From an uncultured Clostridia bacterium (GTDB taxonomy: Bacteria; Bacillota; Clostridia; Christensenellales; Aristaeellaceae), in the NCBI GenBank assembly GCA_934662505.1, contig CAKUKE010000011.1, positions 9,188-73,187 on the forward strand: a DNA stretch of 64,000 bases, written 5' to 3'. Made by a program: the position numbers and the translations under genes. A model generated the notes under the pieces. That model worked only from the letters and a program-made list of their open reading frames with translations. It searched no databases and was not told where the DNA came from. This document shows positions 8,586 to 17,703 of the stretch, piece by piece. The stretch's first letter is position 1. Each line of letters starts with the position of its first letter.

Positions 8586-9659
8586 ATGCGTCATTACACC
8601 GCCTACCGTCTGCTGACCGCCCTGCTTCCCGCCCGGGGACGGCGCAGCCTGCCCCCCTGCCTGCGCCCCTATGCACTGCACAGCGGCGCGGTCGCGCTGT
8701 TCGGCGAAGGCAGCGCGGAGACCGTTCTCTGCTTCGGGGAGGCGCGAAGGGGAACGCCGGTGACCCCGGCCACCTTCTTCCGCACCGCATCGGTCTCCAA
8801 AATGGTCGCCGCCATGCTGGCGCTGTCCCTCAGCCAGACGGGTGCGCTGGATCTGGACGGCGATGCGGCCGATGCGCTGGGCATCCCCCTGCGCCATCCG
8901 GCGTACCCCAGCGTGCCCATCACCCCCCGCATGCTCCTGAGCCACACCTCCGGGCTGACGGATGGCCCAGCGTTTTTTGACGGCCCCTCCCGCGGGCTGA
9001 CCCTGCCCGAGGTGCTTTCCGCCGTCCGCTTCACCGCCGCACCGCCGGGAAAAGCCTTTTGCTACAGCAATTCAGGCTTCGGGGTGCTGGGCGCGGTGCT
9101 GGAAGGCGCGTCCGGCGCAACGCTGGACGACCTGTTTCACCGTTTCTTTCCCGACGTGCCCGGCTCGTTTTATCCCCAGTGCCTGTCCGGCATGACGGCG
9201 GACGTGCACCGGGTGCTGCCGCCCCGCCGCACGCTGGACGCCGCTGCGCTGCAAAACCGTCCCCTGCCGGAGAAGCGCCCCGACCCGCTCCGCCATTACG
9301 GGCTTGCCCACGGCAGCCTGTACCTGACGGCGGAGGGGCTTGCCCGCATCGGTCAGGCGGCCATGGGCGACGCTTTCGCCCCGCTGCGCCTCCCCGTGAT
9401 TCCCTTCGGCGCGCGGGATCCCCTCCTCACGCAGGGGCTGGGCATGTTCATCCTGCGGGATGAAACCCTTTGTCCCCACACGGTATACGGTCATCAGGGG
9501 CTGGCCTACGGCGCGGTCAACGGCGTGTTTTTTGACCCGGAAGCCCGCCGCGGCTTTGCGCTGCTCACCGGCGGGGTCAGCGAGGCGCGCCGCCACGTGC
9601 TGGCGGATGTGAACCGCGCCCTCATCCGCCGGCTCATCACAGAAGGAGGCGCACTGTGA
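8586..9659 (+). CDS. Serine hydrolase, class C beta-lactamase/esterase fold
   Basis: The 357-residue protein has the SxxK motif of penicillin-recognising enzymes (S69-V-S-K72), the LLSHTSGL segment and a YSN triad near residue 160. The third motif looks like GHQG. There is no signal peptide, so resistance to beta-lactams is unlikely; an esterase or peptidase role is more probable. AAGGAGG precedes the ATG 10 bp after lgt. The stop overlaps the GTG start of recX by 4 bp. Confidence 0.88.
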   Translation: MRHYTAYRLLTALLPARGRRSLPPCLRPYALHSGAVALFGEGSAETVLCFGEARRGTPVTPATFFRTASVSKMVAAMLALSLSQTGALDLDGDAADALGIPLRHPAYPSVPITPRMLLSHTSGLTDGPAFFDGPSRGLTLPEVLSAVRFTAAPPGKAFCYSNSGFGVLGAVLEGASGATLDDLFHRFFPDVPGSFYPQCLSGMTADVHRVLPPRRTLDAAALQNRPLPEKRPDPLRHYGLAHGSLYLTAEGLARIGQAAMGDAFAPLRLPVIPFGARDPLLTQGLGMFILRDETLCPHTVYGHQGLAYGAVNGVFFDPEARRGFALLTGGVSEARRHVLADVNRALIRRLITEGGAL

Positions 9660-10273
9660 CCAGAGAGATCCTGTCCGTCACCCGCCGTCAGGGCGCCGCC
9701 TGCATCCGCCTGCGGGATGGGGAGGAGGTGCGTTTTCCTGCCCGAATGCTCTCGATCTACCCCCTGCGCGCCGGTCAGATGCTGGACACGGAGGCGCTGG
9801 ACGCCTTCCTGCGGGAGCATGCCCCCGCCTACGCGCTGGAGCGCGCGGTCAAAATGCAGGCGGCGCGCGACCACACCGAAAAAGAGATCGCCGACGCGCT
9901 GGAAAAGAGCGCATACCCGCCCTACGCCGTCGCCTACGCCCTCTCCCTGATGACCCGCGCCCAGTGGGTCAGCGACCGGCGGTTCGCGGAAAACTTCACC
10001 CGCACCCGTTCCGTCCGTTACGGCAAGAGCCGGCTCCGCAGCGAAATGCGCCGGAAGGGTGTATCGGACGACGATGCGGACGCGGCGCTGTCCGCCCTGT
10101 CGGAGGAGGATGAATTTGCCGCCGCCCTGTCCGCAGCGCAGCGCCTGCGCCGCCAGCACAAGGATGACGACCACACCCTGCAGGCGCTTTTGCGCCGCGG
10201 CTTTCCCTTCGGGCTGTGCCGCCGCGCCGTAGAAGCGACCCGTCTGCCCCCGGAGGAAACGGACGAACCCTGA
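9656..10273 (+). CDS. recX: Regulatory protein RecX
   Basis: The 205-residue, helix-rich protein has the three tandem three-helix repeats of RecX, with the recognisable RAQWVSDRRFAENFTRTR and GKSRLRSEMRRKGV segments. RecX binds RecA filaments and limits strand exchange. The start is a GTG (9656) in a GTGA overlap with the previous stop, so translation is coupled. recA is not in the window. Confidence 0.92.
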   Translation: MTREILSVTRRQGAACIRLRDGEEVRFPARMLSIYPLRAGQMLDTEALDAFLREHAPAYALERAVKMQAARDHTEKEIADALEKSAYPPYAVAYALSLMTRAQWVSDRRFAENFTRTRSVRYGKSRLRSEMRRKGVSDDDADAALSALSEEDEFAAALSAAQRLRRQHKDDDHTLQALLRRGFPFGLCRRAVEATRLPPEETDEP

Positions 10274-10446
10274 CGCTGCGGCTTTCCGGACGCAAATCTG
10301 CATTCCTGTTCCGGCTTGCCGCTCACACACAGACCCTTTTTCCCGACGCGCCGGACGGCAGCATGCATCATCTGCTCCCGCGCCGGTTTTCTTTTTATCC
10401 CACGGACAGCCTGCAAAAACTTTGTCGCACATCAGGTAAAAATCGG

Positions 10447-10475
10447 TTGTTTTTTTTCTGTTTCCTTGCTATAAT
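10447..10475 (+). promoter_or_regulatory. Sigma-A promoter for the solute-binding protein gene
   Basis: TTGTTT (10447-10452), 17 bp, TATAAT (10470-10475). The transcript would begin at the edge of a perfect hairpin: GGAGCG (10483-10488), 5-base loop, CGCTCC (10494-10499). A hairpin this close to the 5' end often protects an mRNA from decay. Confidence 0.8.
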
Positions 10476-10529
10476 GAAGCACGGAGCGGTTTGCGCTCCA
10501 AGCATTGTCAACGCAGGGAGGAATTACCT

Positions 10530-11924
10530 ATGAAGAAGAAGTGGGGAATCATCCTGGCGGTCGTGCTGGTCATCGCCGTCGCCGTGGCGGCCGTGATCAT
10601 CGCCCGCAACAACCAGAAGCCCGTTGAGCCGATCAGCGAGCCCACCACCGAACCCACCGCCGAGGTCACCGTGACCGAAGCGCCCACCGCCGAGCCCGAA
10701 CCCACGGCTGTGCCCGTGCCCGAAGGCCGCGTCCGCATCGATTTCTGGCACACCTTCACCAAGGGTCAGAAGGAAACGCTGGAAACCCTCGCCGCCGAGT
10801 TCAACGCCAGCCAGGATAAGTATTATCTGGTGTGCGAAGCCAACTCCTCCAACGGTTTCACTTCCAAGGTGCGTACCGCTGTGGTCAACGGCGAAGGCCC
10901 CGACATCATTTTCAACTACGCCTCCGAGGCCGCTTCCTATGTGAACGCCGACGACCCCACCAAGAATCTGGTGGTGGATCTGAGCCAGTACCTGAACGAT
11001 CCTGAGATCGGCATCAAGGACTGGGAGACCCTGATGGACAAGGTGGTCGTGGACGAAGCCAAGGGCTTTGCCGACGGTCAGATGCACATCATGCCGCTGG
11101 TGCGTACCGGCCCCATCCTGTTCTACAACAAGACCATCTTTGATGAACTGGGTCTGAAGGTGCCCACCACCTGGACCGAGCTGGCCGAAGCCGCCAAGAC
11201 CATCAAGGAAAAGAAGGGCATCTACGGCTTCGCCGCCGACTCCCTGACCGATATGATGCAGTCCATCATCATGCAGAACGGCAGCGAGTACATCGACGTG
11301 GCTGCCCGTGAAGCCCGCATCAACAACGACATCACCGTCGACGCGGTCACCTGGTACGGCGACAACGTGAAGGCCGGTTACTTCGCGCCCGCCCCCACCA
11401 GCGACTACTACTCCAACGACATGAACAGCCAGCTGGTGGCCATGTACATCGGCTCCTGCGCCGGCATCCCCTACCTGTTCGACAAGGACAACGGTTGGGA
11501 ACTGGCGCTGGCTCCCATTCCTCAGGAAGGCGAGACCCGCTGGTATCCCGCGTGGGATCGCGGCGCGATCGTCTTCACCTCCAACGAAGAAGAGCAGAAG
11601 GGTGCTTACGAATTCATCAAGTTCTTCATCCAGCCTGAAAACAACCTGCGCTGGTGCGAATCCATGATCGCCCTGTCTCCCTTCAACGCCACGCAGGAAC
11701 TGGACGGCTACAAGGCGCTGGTGGAAGCCAACCCCGCCCTCCAGACCGTGGCTGAGTGCCTGCCGGACGCCGGCTTCCTGCCCAGCGTGCAGGGCGCCAG
11801 CGTGGTGCGCGATCAGCTGAAGTCCCTGTGCCAGCTGGCCGGTGACAGCGAAAACACCACCCCCGTCAGCGAACTGGTGGCCGACGCTGAAAAGACCTGC
11901 AACGAAGCGCTGAAGGGCGAATAA
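10530..11924 (+). CDS. Extracellular solute-binding protein, membrane-anchored, ABC type
   Basis: This 464-residue protein begins with a single transmembrane helix (about residues 4-23) and no lipobox cysteine, followed by a linker rich in Thr, Glu, Pro and Ala (to about residue 68). The remaining ~395 residues are a family 1 (maltose type) binding protein, with the DFWHTFTKGQ start, GPDIIFNYASEA and FYNKTIFDELGLKVP. It should capture a sugar or oligosaccharide outside the cell. The ATG at 10530 follows GGGAGGA. No permease or ATPase gene is next to it, and a terminator follows directly, so it is monocistronic. Base use is smoother (AAG, GAA rich) than its neighbours, as in highly expressed genes. 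Confidence 0.88.
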   Translation: MKKKWGIILAVVLVIAVAVAAVIIARNNQKPVEPISEPTTEPTAEVTVTEAPTAEPEPTAVPVPEGRVRIDFWHTFTKGQKETLETLAAEFNASQDKYYLVCEANSSNGFTSKVRTAVVNGEGPDIIFNYASEAASYVNADDPTKNLVVDLSQYLNDPEIGIKDWETLMDKVVVDEAKGFADGQMHIMPLVRTGPILFYNKTIFDELGLKVPTTWTELAEAAKTIKEKKGIYGFAADSLTDMMQSIIMQNGSEYIDVAAREARINNDITVDAVTWYGDNVKAGYFAPAPTSDYYSNDMNSQLVAMYIGSCAGIPYLFDKDNGWELALAPIPQEGETRWYPAWDRGAIVFTSNEEEQKGAYEFIKFFIQPENNLRWCESMIALSPFNATQELDGYKALVEANPALQTVAECLPDAGFLPSVQGASVVRDQLKSLCQLAGDSENTTPVSELVADAEKTCNEALKGE

Positions 11925-11946
11925 TCACATCTTCAGTGCCATCCCC

Positions 11947-11976
11947 GAGCCCGGCTGAAAGGCCGGGCTCTTTTTT
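11947..11976 (+). terminator. Rho-independent terminator
   Basis: GAGCCCGGC (11947-11955), 6-base loop, GCCGGGCTC (11962-11970) and six T, 22 bp after the solute-binding protein stop. Confidence 0.95.
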
Positions 11977-12645
11977 GCCTGTGTCCGGCTGACCGCCCAT
12001 GCCCTGCCGGGCATGCGCAGGGCGATTCCGTCTTCTTCGCCTGTTTCTCATCCTGTTCAGCCAGAGGAAAGCACGCGGCCATTCCTTTCCCTGCCCGCCG
12101 CGCTCTGGCGCACCGCTGTCCGTCCGCAGATGGAGACCGTGCGCTTCGCTTTCCGCCCCGTCTGCCGCAAGCCCGCTGCTCCCCGGGTGCAGACAAGGGG
12201 CTTTCCCCCTTTTCCCTCCCTGCACCCCGCCCTCCCCTCCGTCTGCGAGCTGTCCGAACCATTTTCCCGCCCTGCCTCCCATAAACGTCCTCCGTCTGCG
12301 ATCCGTCAGAACCTTTTTCCTGCCCCGTTTGACAACCCGCAGCACCTGCGGACGCTTCATCCCGTTTTTTCTTCTTCCTTCGACATACGCAGAAACCGGG
12401 ACTTTGACCGTATGCCCCCTGCTTGGGAACCGTCAGGCACGGCGGAGAGCGGCACTCTCCATGGAAGCAAACGTCGGTATGCACTGTTGCGCAAACCGGA
12501 TAAACAGGCCGCTCGACCCCTGCCGTTGTGTGATGCACCCTCCGACCGGTTCATGCGCACCTTGACCTCCCCCTCCTTTCCTGCGTCATTTTCGCTGCCC
12601 GCATCCCCGCCACAAAACATATTATGAATATATTTGTTTCTTATC
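11977..12645. other. Gene-free spacer of about 670 bp
   Basis: The plus strand is rich in C and T. Open frames on the minus strand are Arg/Gly/Lys-rich with no family resemblance or ribosome binding site. No RNA gene or clear repeat was seen. Confidence 0.6.
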
Positions 12646-12674
12646 TTGCATTTTTTACTTTTTCGGCGTATAAT
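12646..12674 (+). promoter_or_regulatory. Strong sigma-A promoter for the aminotransferase
   Basis: TTGCAT (12646-12651), 17 bp, TATAAT (12669-12674), preceded by an AT-rich stretch from about 12617. Confidence 0.85.
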
Positions 12675-12694
12675 GAACCGGCAATATGAAGTCT

Positions 12695-12742
12695 GCATAG
12701 GCTGTACTATGCGATTTTCAGGAACCGCTTCCCATCGGAAGC
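12695..12742 (+). promoter_or_regulatory. Two hairpins in the aminotransferase 5' UTR
   Basis: GCATAG (12695-12700) pairs with CTATGC (12707-12712), and GCTTCC (12727-12732) with GGAAGC (12737-12742). Both lie in the ~80-nt leader. They do not match a riboswitch or T-box that I recognise, and no T-run follows. Confidence 0.4.
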
Positions 12743-12760
12743 AGAAAACGAGGCAACGTC

Positions 12761-13960
12761 ATGGCATTAACCATTTCTCATACCTGTGCAGGCATCGCCC
12801 CCTCCGTCACCCTGAAGCTGAACGCGCAGGTGGCGGACATGAAGCGCCAGGGCATCGATGTGCTCAATCTGGGTGCGGGCGAACCGGATTTTGATACCCC
12901 TGCCCACATTCTTGACGCAGCGGAGGCCGCCATGCGATCCGGCAAGACACGTTACACTGCCGTCAGCGGCATCCCGGAGCTGCGCGCAGCGCTTTCGGAA
13001 AAGGTGACCCGCGAAACGGGCGTTTCCTACACCCCCGATCAGGTCATCGTGTGCAACGGCGCCAAGCAGGCGCTCGTCAATGCGCTGTGCGCCATTCTCG
13101 ATCCCGGCGATGAAGTGATCTTACCCCTTCCCTGTTGGGTCAGCTACCCCGAAATGGTGCGGATGGCAGGGGGCGTGCCCGTGACGGTCGCCTCCACGCT
13201 GGAGCAGGGTTTTGTCCCGTCTGCCGAACAGCTTCGCCGGGCGGTCACGCCCCGCACCAAAGCCATCATTCTCAACTCCCCCAACAACCCCACCGGCGCC
13301 GTCTGGCGCCGCGACCAGCTGCAGGCGGCGGCAGATCTGGCGCGCGAGTATGACTTTTTCATCATCAGCGACGAGATTTACGACAAGCTGATCTTTGACG
13401 GAGCGGAGCACGTGACCGTCCCCTCCCTCAGCTCCGACGCCGCCGAACGCACCATTCTGGTGAACGGCTTTTCCAAATCCTACGCCATGACGGGCTGGCG
13501 GCTGGGCTATGCCGTCGGCCCCAGACCGGTCATCGCCGCCATGAGCGCCTACCAGAGCCATGCCACGGGGAATCCCTGCTCGGTGGCGCAATACGCGGGT
13601 CTGGCGGCGCTTACGGGCGACCAGTCCTGCATTTCGGACATGGTGCAGGCCTTTGCACGCCGCCGGGATGTACTGGTTGCCTGTGCACGGGAAATAGACG
13701 GCGTCACTTTCTTTGACCCGAAGGGCGCTTTTTACCTGCTTTTGAACATCTCCCCCGCCATCGGCCGGCGCTATCATGGACAGATGATCGAAAACAGTCT
13801 GGATTTTGCTCAGCTGCTTTTGACCCATCAGCACGTTTCCATCATTCCGGGCGACGCGTTTGGCGCGAAGAACTGCTGCCGCATCAGCTACACCCGCTCT
13901 GAGGACGTCATTCGCGAGGCCATGGCGCGCATCCGCGCCTTTATCAACGAATTGGATTGA
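12761..13960 (+). CDS. Pyridoxal phosphate-dependent class I/II aminotransferase, aspartate type
   Basis: The 399-residue protein matches the aspartate aminotransferase I-alpha group: VLNLGAGEPDFDTP near residue 35, the NSPNNPTGAVW motif, SDEIYDKLIFDG, and the PLP-lysine motif SKSYAMTGWRLGY near residue 238. It transfers amino groups between an amino acid, probably aspartate, and 2-oxoglutarate. The exact substrate is not certain. It has its own promoter and a structured leader. The ribosome binding site is weak (GAGGCAA), which is unusual here. Confidence 0.92.
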   Translation: MALTISHTCAGIAPSVTLKLNAQVADMKRQGIDVLNLGAGEPDFDTPAHILDAAEAAMRSGKTRYTAVSGIPELRAALSEKVTRETGVSYTPDQVIVCNGAKQALVNALCAILDPGDEVILPLPCWVSYPEMVRMAGGVPVTVASTLEQGFVPSAEQLRRAVTPRTKAIILNSPNNPTGAVWRRDQLQAAADLAREYDFFIISDEIYDKLIFDGAEHVTVPSLSSDAAERTILVNGFSKSYAMTGWRLGYAVGPRPVIAAMSAYQSHATGNPCSVAQYAGLAALTGDQSCISDMVQAFARRRDVLVACAREIDGVTFFDPKGAFYLLLNISPAIGRRYHGQMIENSLDFAQLLLTHQHVSIIPGDAFGAKNCCRISYTRSEDVIREAMARIRAFINELD

Positions 13961-14032
13961 CTGCTTCCACGCATACTTTTCCTCCCTTCGGGCATGCTAA
14001 GGTCTATCACCAGTCTGAAGGGAGGATTTTCT

Positions 14033-14242
14033 ATGGTGGATAAAATTGCGCTTCTGCTGACCATTATCGGCGCCGTCAACTGGGGGCTGATCGGCATTTT
14101 CCAATTCGACCTCGTCGCCTTTCTCTTTGGGGGACAGGGCGCGCTGGTCAGCCGCATCATCTACACGGTGGTAGGCGCCGCCGGTCTGTGGTGCATTTCG
14201 CTGCTGTTCCGGGATCGGGATCTGGTCACCGACCGTACCTGA
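14033..14242 (+). CDS. DUF378 family small membrane protein
   Basis: The 69-residue protein has two transmembrane helices and the signatures GAVNWGLIG and the Phe-x-Phe-Asp region typical of DUF378 (YuzA-like) proteins, which have no known function. The start at 14033 follows GGGAGGA; an upstream ATG in frame lacks a ribosome binding site. It is followed by its own terminator. Confidence 0.9.
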   Translation: MVDKIALLLTIIGAVNWGLIGIFQFDLVAFLFGGQGALVSRIIYTVVGAAGLWCISLLFRDRDLVTDRT

Positions 14243-14286
14243 CCGTCCTGCATCCGCAGAAATGCGCGCATCTGACCGCTGTATCA

Positions 14287-14314
14287 GGGTGTCGAACCTT
14301 TTCGGCACCCTTTT
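14287..14314 (+). terminator. Rho-independent terminator after the DUF378 gene
   Basis: GGGTGTCGAA and TTCGGCACCC form a 10-bp stem (one G-U pair) with a CCTT loop, followed by TTTT. Confidence 0.85.
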
Positions 14315-14476
14315 GTCATGCGCACCTGCCTCCGCATGTCTTGCCTCCCGTGCACGCCGGAAACGAGCGGGTACAATTCTGAGATGCCACACTAAACAGG
14401 CAATCTCCGACAGGCGATCCCCCCCGCTCTCAAAGCCCCACGAAGCCCCCCGCATCTTTCCGACCTGCCGCCGCCA

Positions 14477-14510
14477 TACAAAAAAGGATCAGCCCAAAGG
14501 CTGATCCTTT
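14477..14510. terminator. Terminator of the ribosomal superoperon
   Basis: AAAGGATCAGCC (14483-14494) and GGCTGATCCTTT (14499-14510) form a perfect 12-bp stem with a 4-base loop. On the minus strand it is followed by a T-run and lies 54 bp after the rplQ stop. The short plus-strand T tail makes it potentially bidirectional. Apart from this and the preceding terminator the spacer 14243-14563 holds nothing recognisable. Confidence 0.92.
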
Positions 14511-14563
14511 CTGACATCCTGCCGCCTTCACGAGGAAGCAAGGCAGGACAGAGCACCTGCGTG

Positions 14564-15076
14564 TCAGATCAGTTCGATGATGACGCGCTCAGCGCCGTCG
14601 CCGCGGCGGGCGCCCAGCTTATAAATGCGGGTATAGCCGCCAGAGCACTTCTTTTCTTCATTGCGGGCACGGTACTTGGGGCCGTACTCACGGAAGATCT
14701 TTTCCACCACGGGATGCTTGTTGTCCTTGGTGCGCTCCTTGTATTCCGCCTTGTTCTCATCGGCCTTCTTTTCTTCCTGCAGGTCGTAGAGATACGCCAT
14801 CATCAGGCGGCGGGCATGCAGCTTTTCGGGCAGGTCGTTGACAAAGGTCTGCTTCACGATCTGCTTTTTGTCGTTGTAGAATTCCTTTTCTACTTCCACG
14901 GTCTTGTCGTACGTATTGACGGCAAGGGTGATCATTTTATCCGCGATGCTGCGCACTTCCTTGGCCTTGGCTTCGGTGGTCTCGATGCGGCCATACCAAA
15001 GCAGGTTGGTGGTCAGGTTGCGGAGCAAAGCTTTACGCTGGCTAGCGGTACGACCCAGCTTACGCTCAGTTGCCAT
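14564..15076 (-). CDS. rplQ: 50S ribosomal protein L17
   Basis: The 170-residue protein starts with the L17 signature KLGRTASQRKALLRNLTTNL and ends with GGYTRIYKLGARRGDGAE. L17 lies near the peptide exit tunnel in the large subunit. It is longer than the usual 115-130 residues: an extra charged, Lys/Glu-rich segment of about 40 residues (near 95-140) is inserted before the C-terminal motif, as in some other Firmicutes. It is the last gene of the superoperon, 15 bp after rpoA. Confidence 0.97.
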   Translation of the reverse strand: MATERKLGRTASQRKALLRNLTTNLLWYGRIETTEAKAKEVRSIADKMITLAVNTYDKTVEVEKEFYNDKKQIVKQTFVNDLPEKLHARRLMMAYLYDLQEEKKADENKAEYKERTKDNKHPVVEKIFREYGPKYRARNEEKKCSGGYTRIYKLGARRGDGAERVIIELI

Positions 15077-15091
15077 GGGGTATTCCTCCTA

Positions 15092-16039
15092 TCACTCTTC
15101 GGTAGGACGCAGGCTCAGGCCCAGGGCCTGCAGCTTCTGCTCCACCTCTTCCAAGCTCTTTTTGCCCAGATTGCGCACCTTCATCATGTCCTCCTGGTTA
15201 CGCTGCACCAGTTCGGACACGGTGTTGATGCCGGCACGCTTGAGGCAGTTATAAGCGCGGACGGAAAGATCCAGATCTTCAATGGTCATTTCCAGCACCT
15301 TGCCCATGTTGTCTTCCTCGGGCTCGACCGCGCCGACAGGCATAGTCTGATCCGTCAGGCCGATGAACAGGGAAAGCTGGTCGGTCAAAATGCGCGCGGC
15401 CATGGAAATGGCCTCGTCGGGCTGCACGCTGCCGTCCGTCCAGACTTCCAGCGTCAGCTTGTCATAGTCCGTGATCTGGCCCACACGGGAATTCTCGATC
15501 TCATAGTTCACCTTCCGGATGGGGGTGTAGATCGAGTCGATGGGAATGACGCCGATGGGCATCTGGGCGGTCTTGTTTTTGTCGGAAGAAACGTAACCGC
15601 GTCCCCGATCCAGGCTGAGCCACATGTGCAGCTGCGCGCCTTCGGCGAGGGTCGCAATGTGCAGATCGTCGTTGACGATCTCCACCTCGTCGTCCGCCTT
15701 GATATCGGCGGCGGTTACATCGCAGGGCCCGACGGCGTTGATCTCCACCATCTTCACCTGATCGCTGTACAGCTTGACCGACAGGTTCTTCAGGTTCAGG
15801 ATGATCTCGGTCACGTCTTCCTTCACGCCAGGGATGGTGGAAAACTCATGCTGCACACCGTCGATGTTGACCGAAGTCACGGCGGCGCCCGGCAGGGAGT
15901 TGATCAGCACCCGACGCAGAGAGTTGCCCAGGGTATGCCCAAAACCGCGCTCCAGCGGCTCTATGACAAAACGTCCATACTTGCCGTCTGCGGACATGTT
16001 TGTGCATTCGATGCGCGCTTTTTCGATTTCGGTGATCAC
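15092..16039 (-). CDS. rpoA: DNA-directed RNA polymerase alpha subunit
   Basis: The 315-residue protein has the N-terminal dimerisation domain (FVIEPLERGFGHTLGNSLRR near 24-43) and the C-terminal domain with the helix-hairpin-helix motif RAYNCLKRAGINTVSELV that contacts DNA and activators. Gene order rpsD-rpoA-rplQ is as in other bacteria. Its ATG follows GGAGGG. Confidence 0.98.
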   Translation of the reverse strand: MITEIEKARIECTNMSADGKYGRFVIEPLERGFGHTLGNSLRRVLINSLPGAAVTSVNIDGVQHEFSTIPGVKEDVTEIILNLKNLSVKLYSDQVKMVEINAVGPCDVTAADIKADDEVEIVNDDLHIATLAEGAQLHMWLSLDRGRGYVSSDKNKTAQMPIGVIPIDSIYTPIRKVNYEIENSRVGQITDYDKLTLEVWTDGSVQPDEAISMAARILTDQLSLFIGLTDQTMPVGAVEPEEDNMGKVLEMTIEDLDLSVRAYNCLKRAGINTVSELVQRNQEDMMKVRNLGKKSLEEVEQKLQALGLSLRPTEE

Positions 16040-16089
16040 GATAATTTGCCCTCCTAACGATGCCTATGGTTGAGGGGATCTCAAGCTGA

Positions 16090-16716
16090 TTAACGGGAGT
16101 AGTATTCGACGATCATGTTCTCCTGCAGCGTGAAATCGATATCCTCGCGGCTGGGCAGGGCGTTTACCGTCGCGGTCAGCTGGTCGGCGTTCACCGTGAG
16201 CCACTTGGGCACGATGCGACTGGAGCCTTCGCGGGCGGCCTTGAAGATCGCCACGTCCTTGCTGCCCTCGCGGACGGTAAGCACGTCGTTTTCATCCATG
16301 GTGTAGGAAGGAACGTCCACCTTCTTGCCGTTGACGGCGAAGTGCCCGTGCAGCACCAGCTGACGAGCCTGGGGACGGGAAGCGGCAAAGCCAGCGCGGT
16401 AGACCACGTTGTCGATGCGGCGTTCCAGCAGGGACAGCAGGTTGTCGCCGGTGATGCCCTTCATGCTGGTCGCTTCCAGATAGGTCTTGTAGAACTGGCC
16501 TTCCAGCAGGCCGTACGCGCGGCGAGCCTTCTGCTTTTCGCGGAGCTGGGTGCCATATTCACTCATCTTCCGCTGACGGGCCTGGCCGTGCTGGCCGGGA
16601 GGGGTGGGGCGCTTGGTCAGCGCGCATTTCTGCGAAAAGCACTTTTCGCCCTTCAGGAAGAGCTTGGTGCCCTCGCGGCGGCACAAACGGCATACAGAGC
16701 CGGTATATCTTGCCAT
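16090..16716 (-). CDS. rpsD: 30S ribosomal protein S4
   Basis: The 208-residue protein has the N-terminal zinc-type cysteine set (CRLCRREG with two later cysteines at CFSQKC) and the S4 RNA-binding domain (RRIDNVVYRAGFA, ARQLVLHGHFAVNG). S4 starts assembly of the small-subunit body and in many bacteria represses its own operon. In Bacillus rpsD is elsewhere; here it is inside the alpha operon, as in many Clostridia. Confidence 0.98.
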   Translation of the reverse strand: MARYTGSVCRLCRREGTKLFLKGEKCFSQKCALTKRPTPPGQHGQARQRKMSEYGTQLREKQKARRAYGLLEGQFYKTYLEATSMKGITGDNLLSLLERRIDNVVYRAGFAASRPQARQLVLHGHFAVNGKKVDVPSYTMDENDVLTVREGSKDVAIFKAAREGSSRIVPKWLTVNADQLTATVNALPSREDIDFTLQENMIVEYYSR

Positions 16717-16828
16717 TTTAGGGAACCTCCTCAGATTGCTTATGGTCGGTTTTTGCCGGGACTCACAGGGCGTCTGGCGCCGCCCGGCTGGTCATGCCCC
16801 TTTTTTCAGGCGGCATATACCGGTTGCA

Positions 16829-17230
16829 TTACACTCTCCTGCGCTTGGGAGGACGGCAGCCGTTGTGGGGAATGGGCGTCACGTCCTTGATCATGGTCAC
16901 GTCCAGACCGGCGGTCTGCAGCGCGCGGATGGCGGCTTCACGGCCGGAGCCGGGGCCCTTCACCAGCACGTCCACGGACTTCAGGCCGAATTCCTGGCTG
17001 GCCTTGGCAGCGGTTTCGGCCGCCATCTGAGCCGCGAAGGGAGTGGACTTCTTGTTGCCGCGGAAACCCATACCGCCGGAGCTGGCCCAGGACAGGGCGT
17101 TGCCGTTGGTATCGGTGATGGTCACGATGGTGTTATTGAAAGAAGAACGGATATGGGCAACGCCGCGCTCCACGAGTTTCTTTTCGCGGCGCTTGCGCGC
17201 TACCTTCTTAAGCGTTTTTTTGGGTGCCAT
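16829..17230 (-). CDS. rpsK: 30S ribosomal protein S11
   Basis: The 133-residue protein has the S11 signatures VAHIRSSFNNTIVTITD and the C-terminal DVTPIPHNGCRPPKRRRV. It lines the mRNA channel on the platform of the small subunit. It stands 104 bp after rpsM. Confidence 0.98.
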   Translation of the reverse strand: MAPKKTLKKVARKRREKKLVERGVAHIRSSFNNTIVTITDTNGNALSWASSGGMGFRGNKKSTPFAAQMAAETAAKASQEFGLKSVDVLVKGPGSGREAAIRALQTAGLDVTMIKDVTPIPHNGCRPPKRRRV

Positions 17231-17334
17231 TTCAATATCCCTCCGAACCCCTGGCGGGGTCTTATTCGGTTATGCTACAAGCGTGGCTGCACACGGGGAG
17301 CAGCACACATTTTCAGAAAAACAGCAGGTTTTTC

Positions 17335-17703
17335 TTACTTTTTCTTGTTGCCGACCGTGCGCTTGGGGCCCTTGCGGGTACGCGCGTTGGTCTTGGTGTT
17401 CTGGCCGCGGACAGGCAGATTCCGACGATGACGAACGCCGCGGTAGCTGCCGATTTCCACCAGACGCTTGATGTTCAGGGAAACTTCGCGGCGCAGGTCG
17501 CCTTCCACCTTCACGTGGTGCTCGATGTACTCGCGCAGCTTGCTGATCTCATTTTCGTTCAGGTCCTTCACGCGGGTATCGGGGTTCACTTCGGTTTCGG
17601 CGAGGATCTGCTTGGCCACCGTGGGGCCAATGCCATAGATGTACGTCAAACCAGCCTCGACGCGCTTTTCTCTGGGCAAATCAACGCCCGCAATACGTGC
17701 CAT
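17335..17703 (-). CDS. rpsM: 30S ribosomal protein S13
   Basis: The 122-residue protein starts MARIAGVDLPREKRV and has the helix-two-turn-helix segment and basic C-terminus (RNLPVRGQNTKTNARTRKG) that contacts the P-site tRNA. The ATG at 17703 follows GGAGG; the longer in-frame start at 17760 lacks one and adds residues absent from the family. It is the first gene after a 294-bp spacer that holds a promoter. Confidence 0.97.
   Translation of the reverse strand: MARIAGVDLPREKRVEAGLTYIYGIGPTVAKQILAETEVNPDTRVKDLNENEISKLREYIEHHVKVEGDLRREVSLNIKRLVEIGSYRGVRHRRNLPVRGQNTKTNARTRKGPKRTVGNKKK

Noticed and set aside
8586..9659. Serine hydrolase as a true beta-lactamase
   Set aside because: No signal peptide and a divergent third motif; it fits cytoplasmic esterase-like relatives better.
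11866..12538. Arg/Lys/Gly-rich minus-strand frames in the spacer before the aminotransferase
   Set aside because: Composition is that of reversed C/T-rich non-coding DNA, with no ribosome binding site and no motif.
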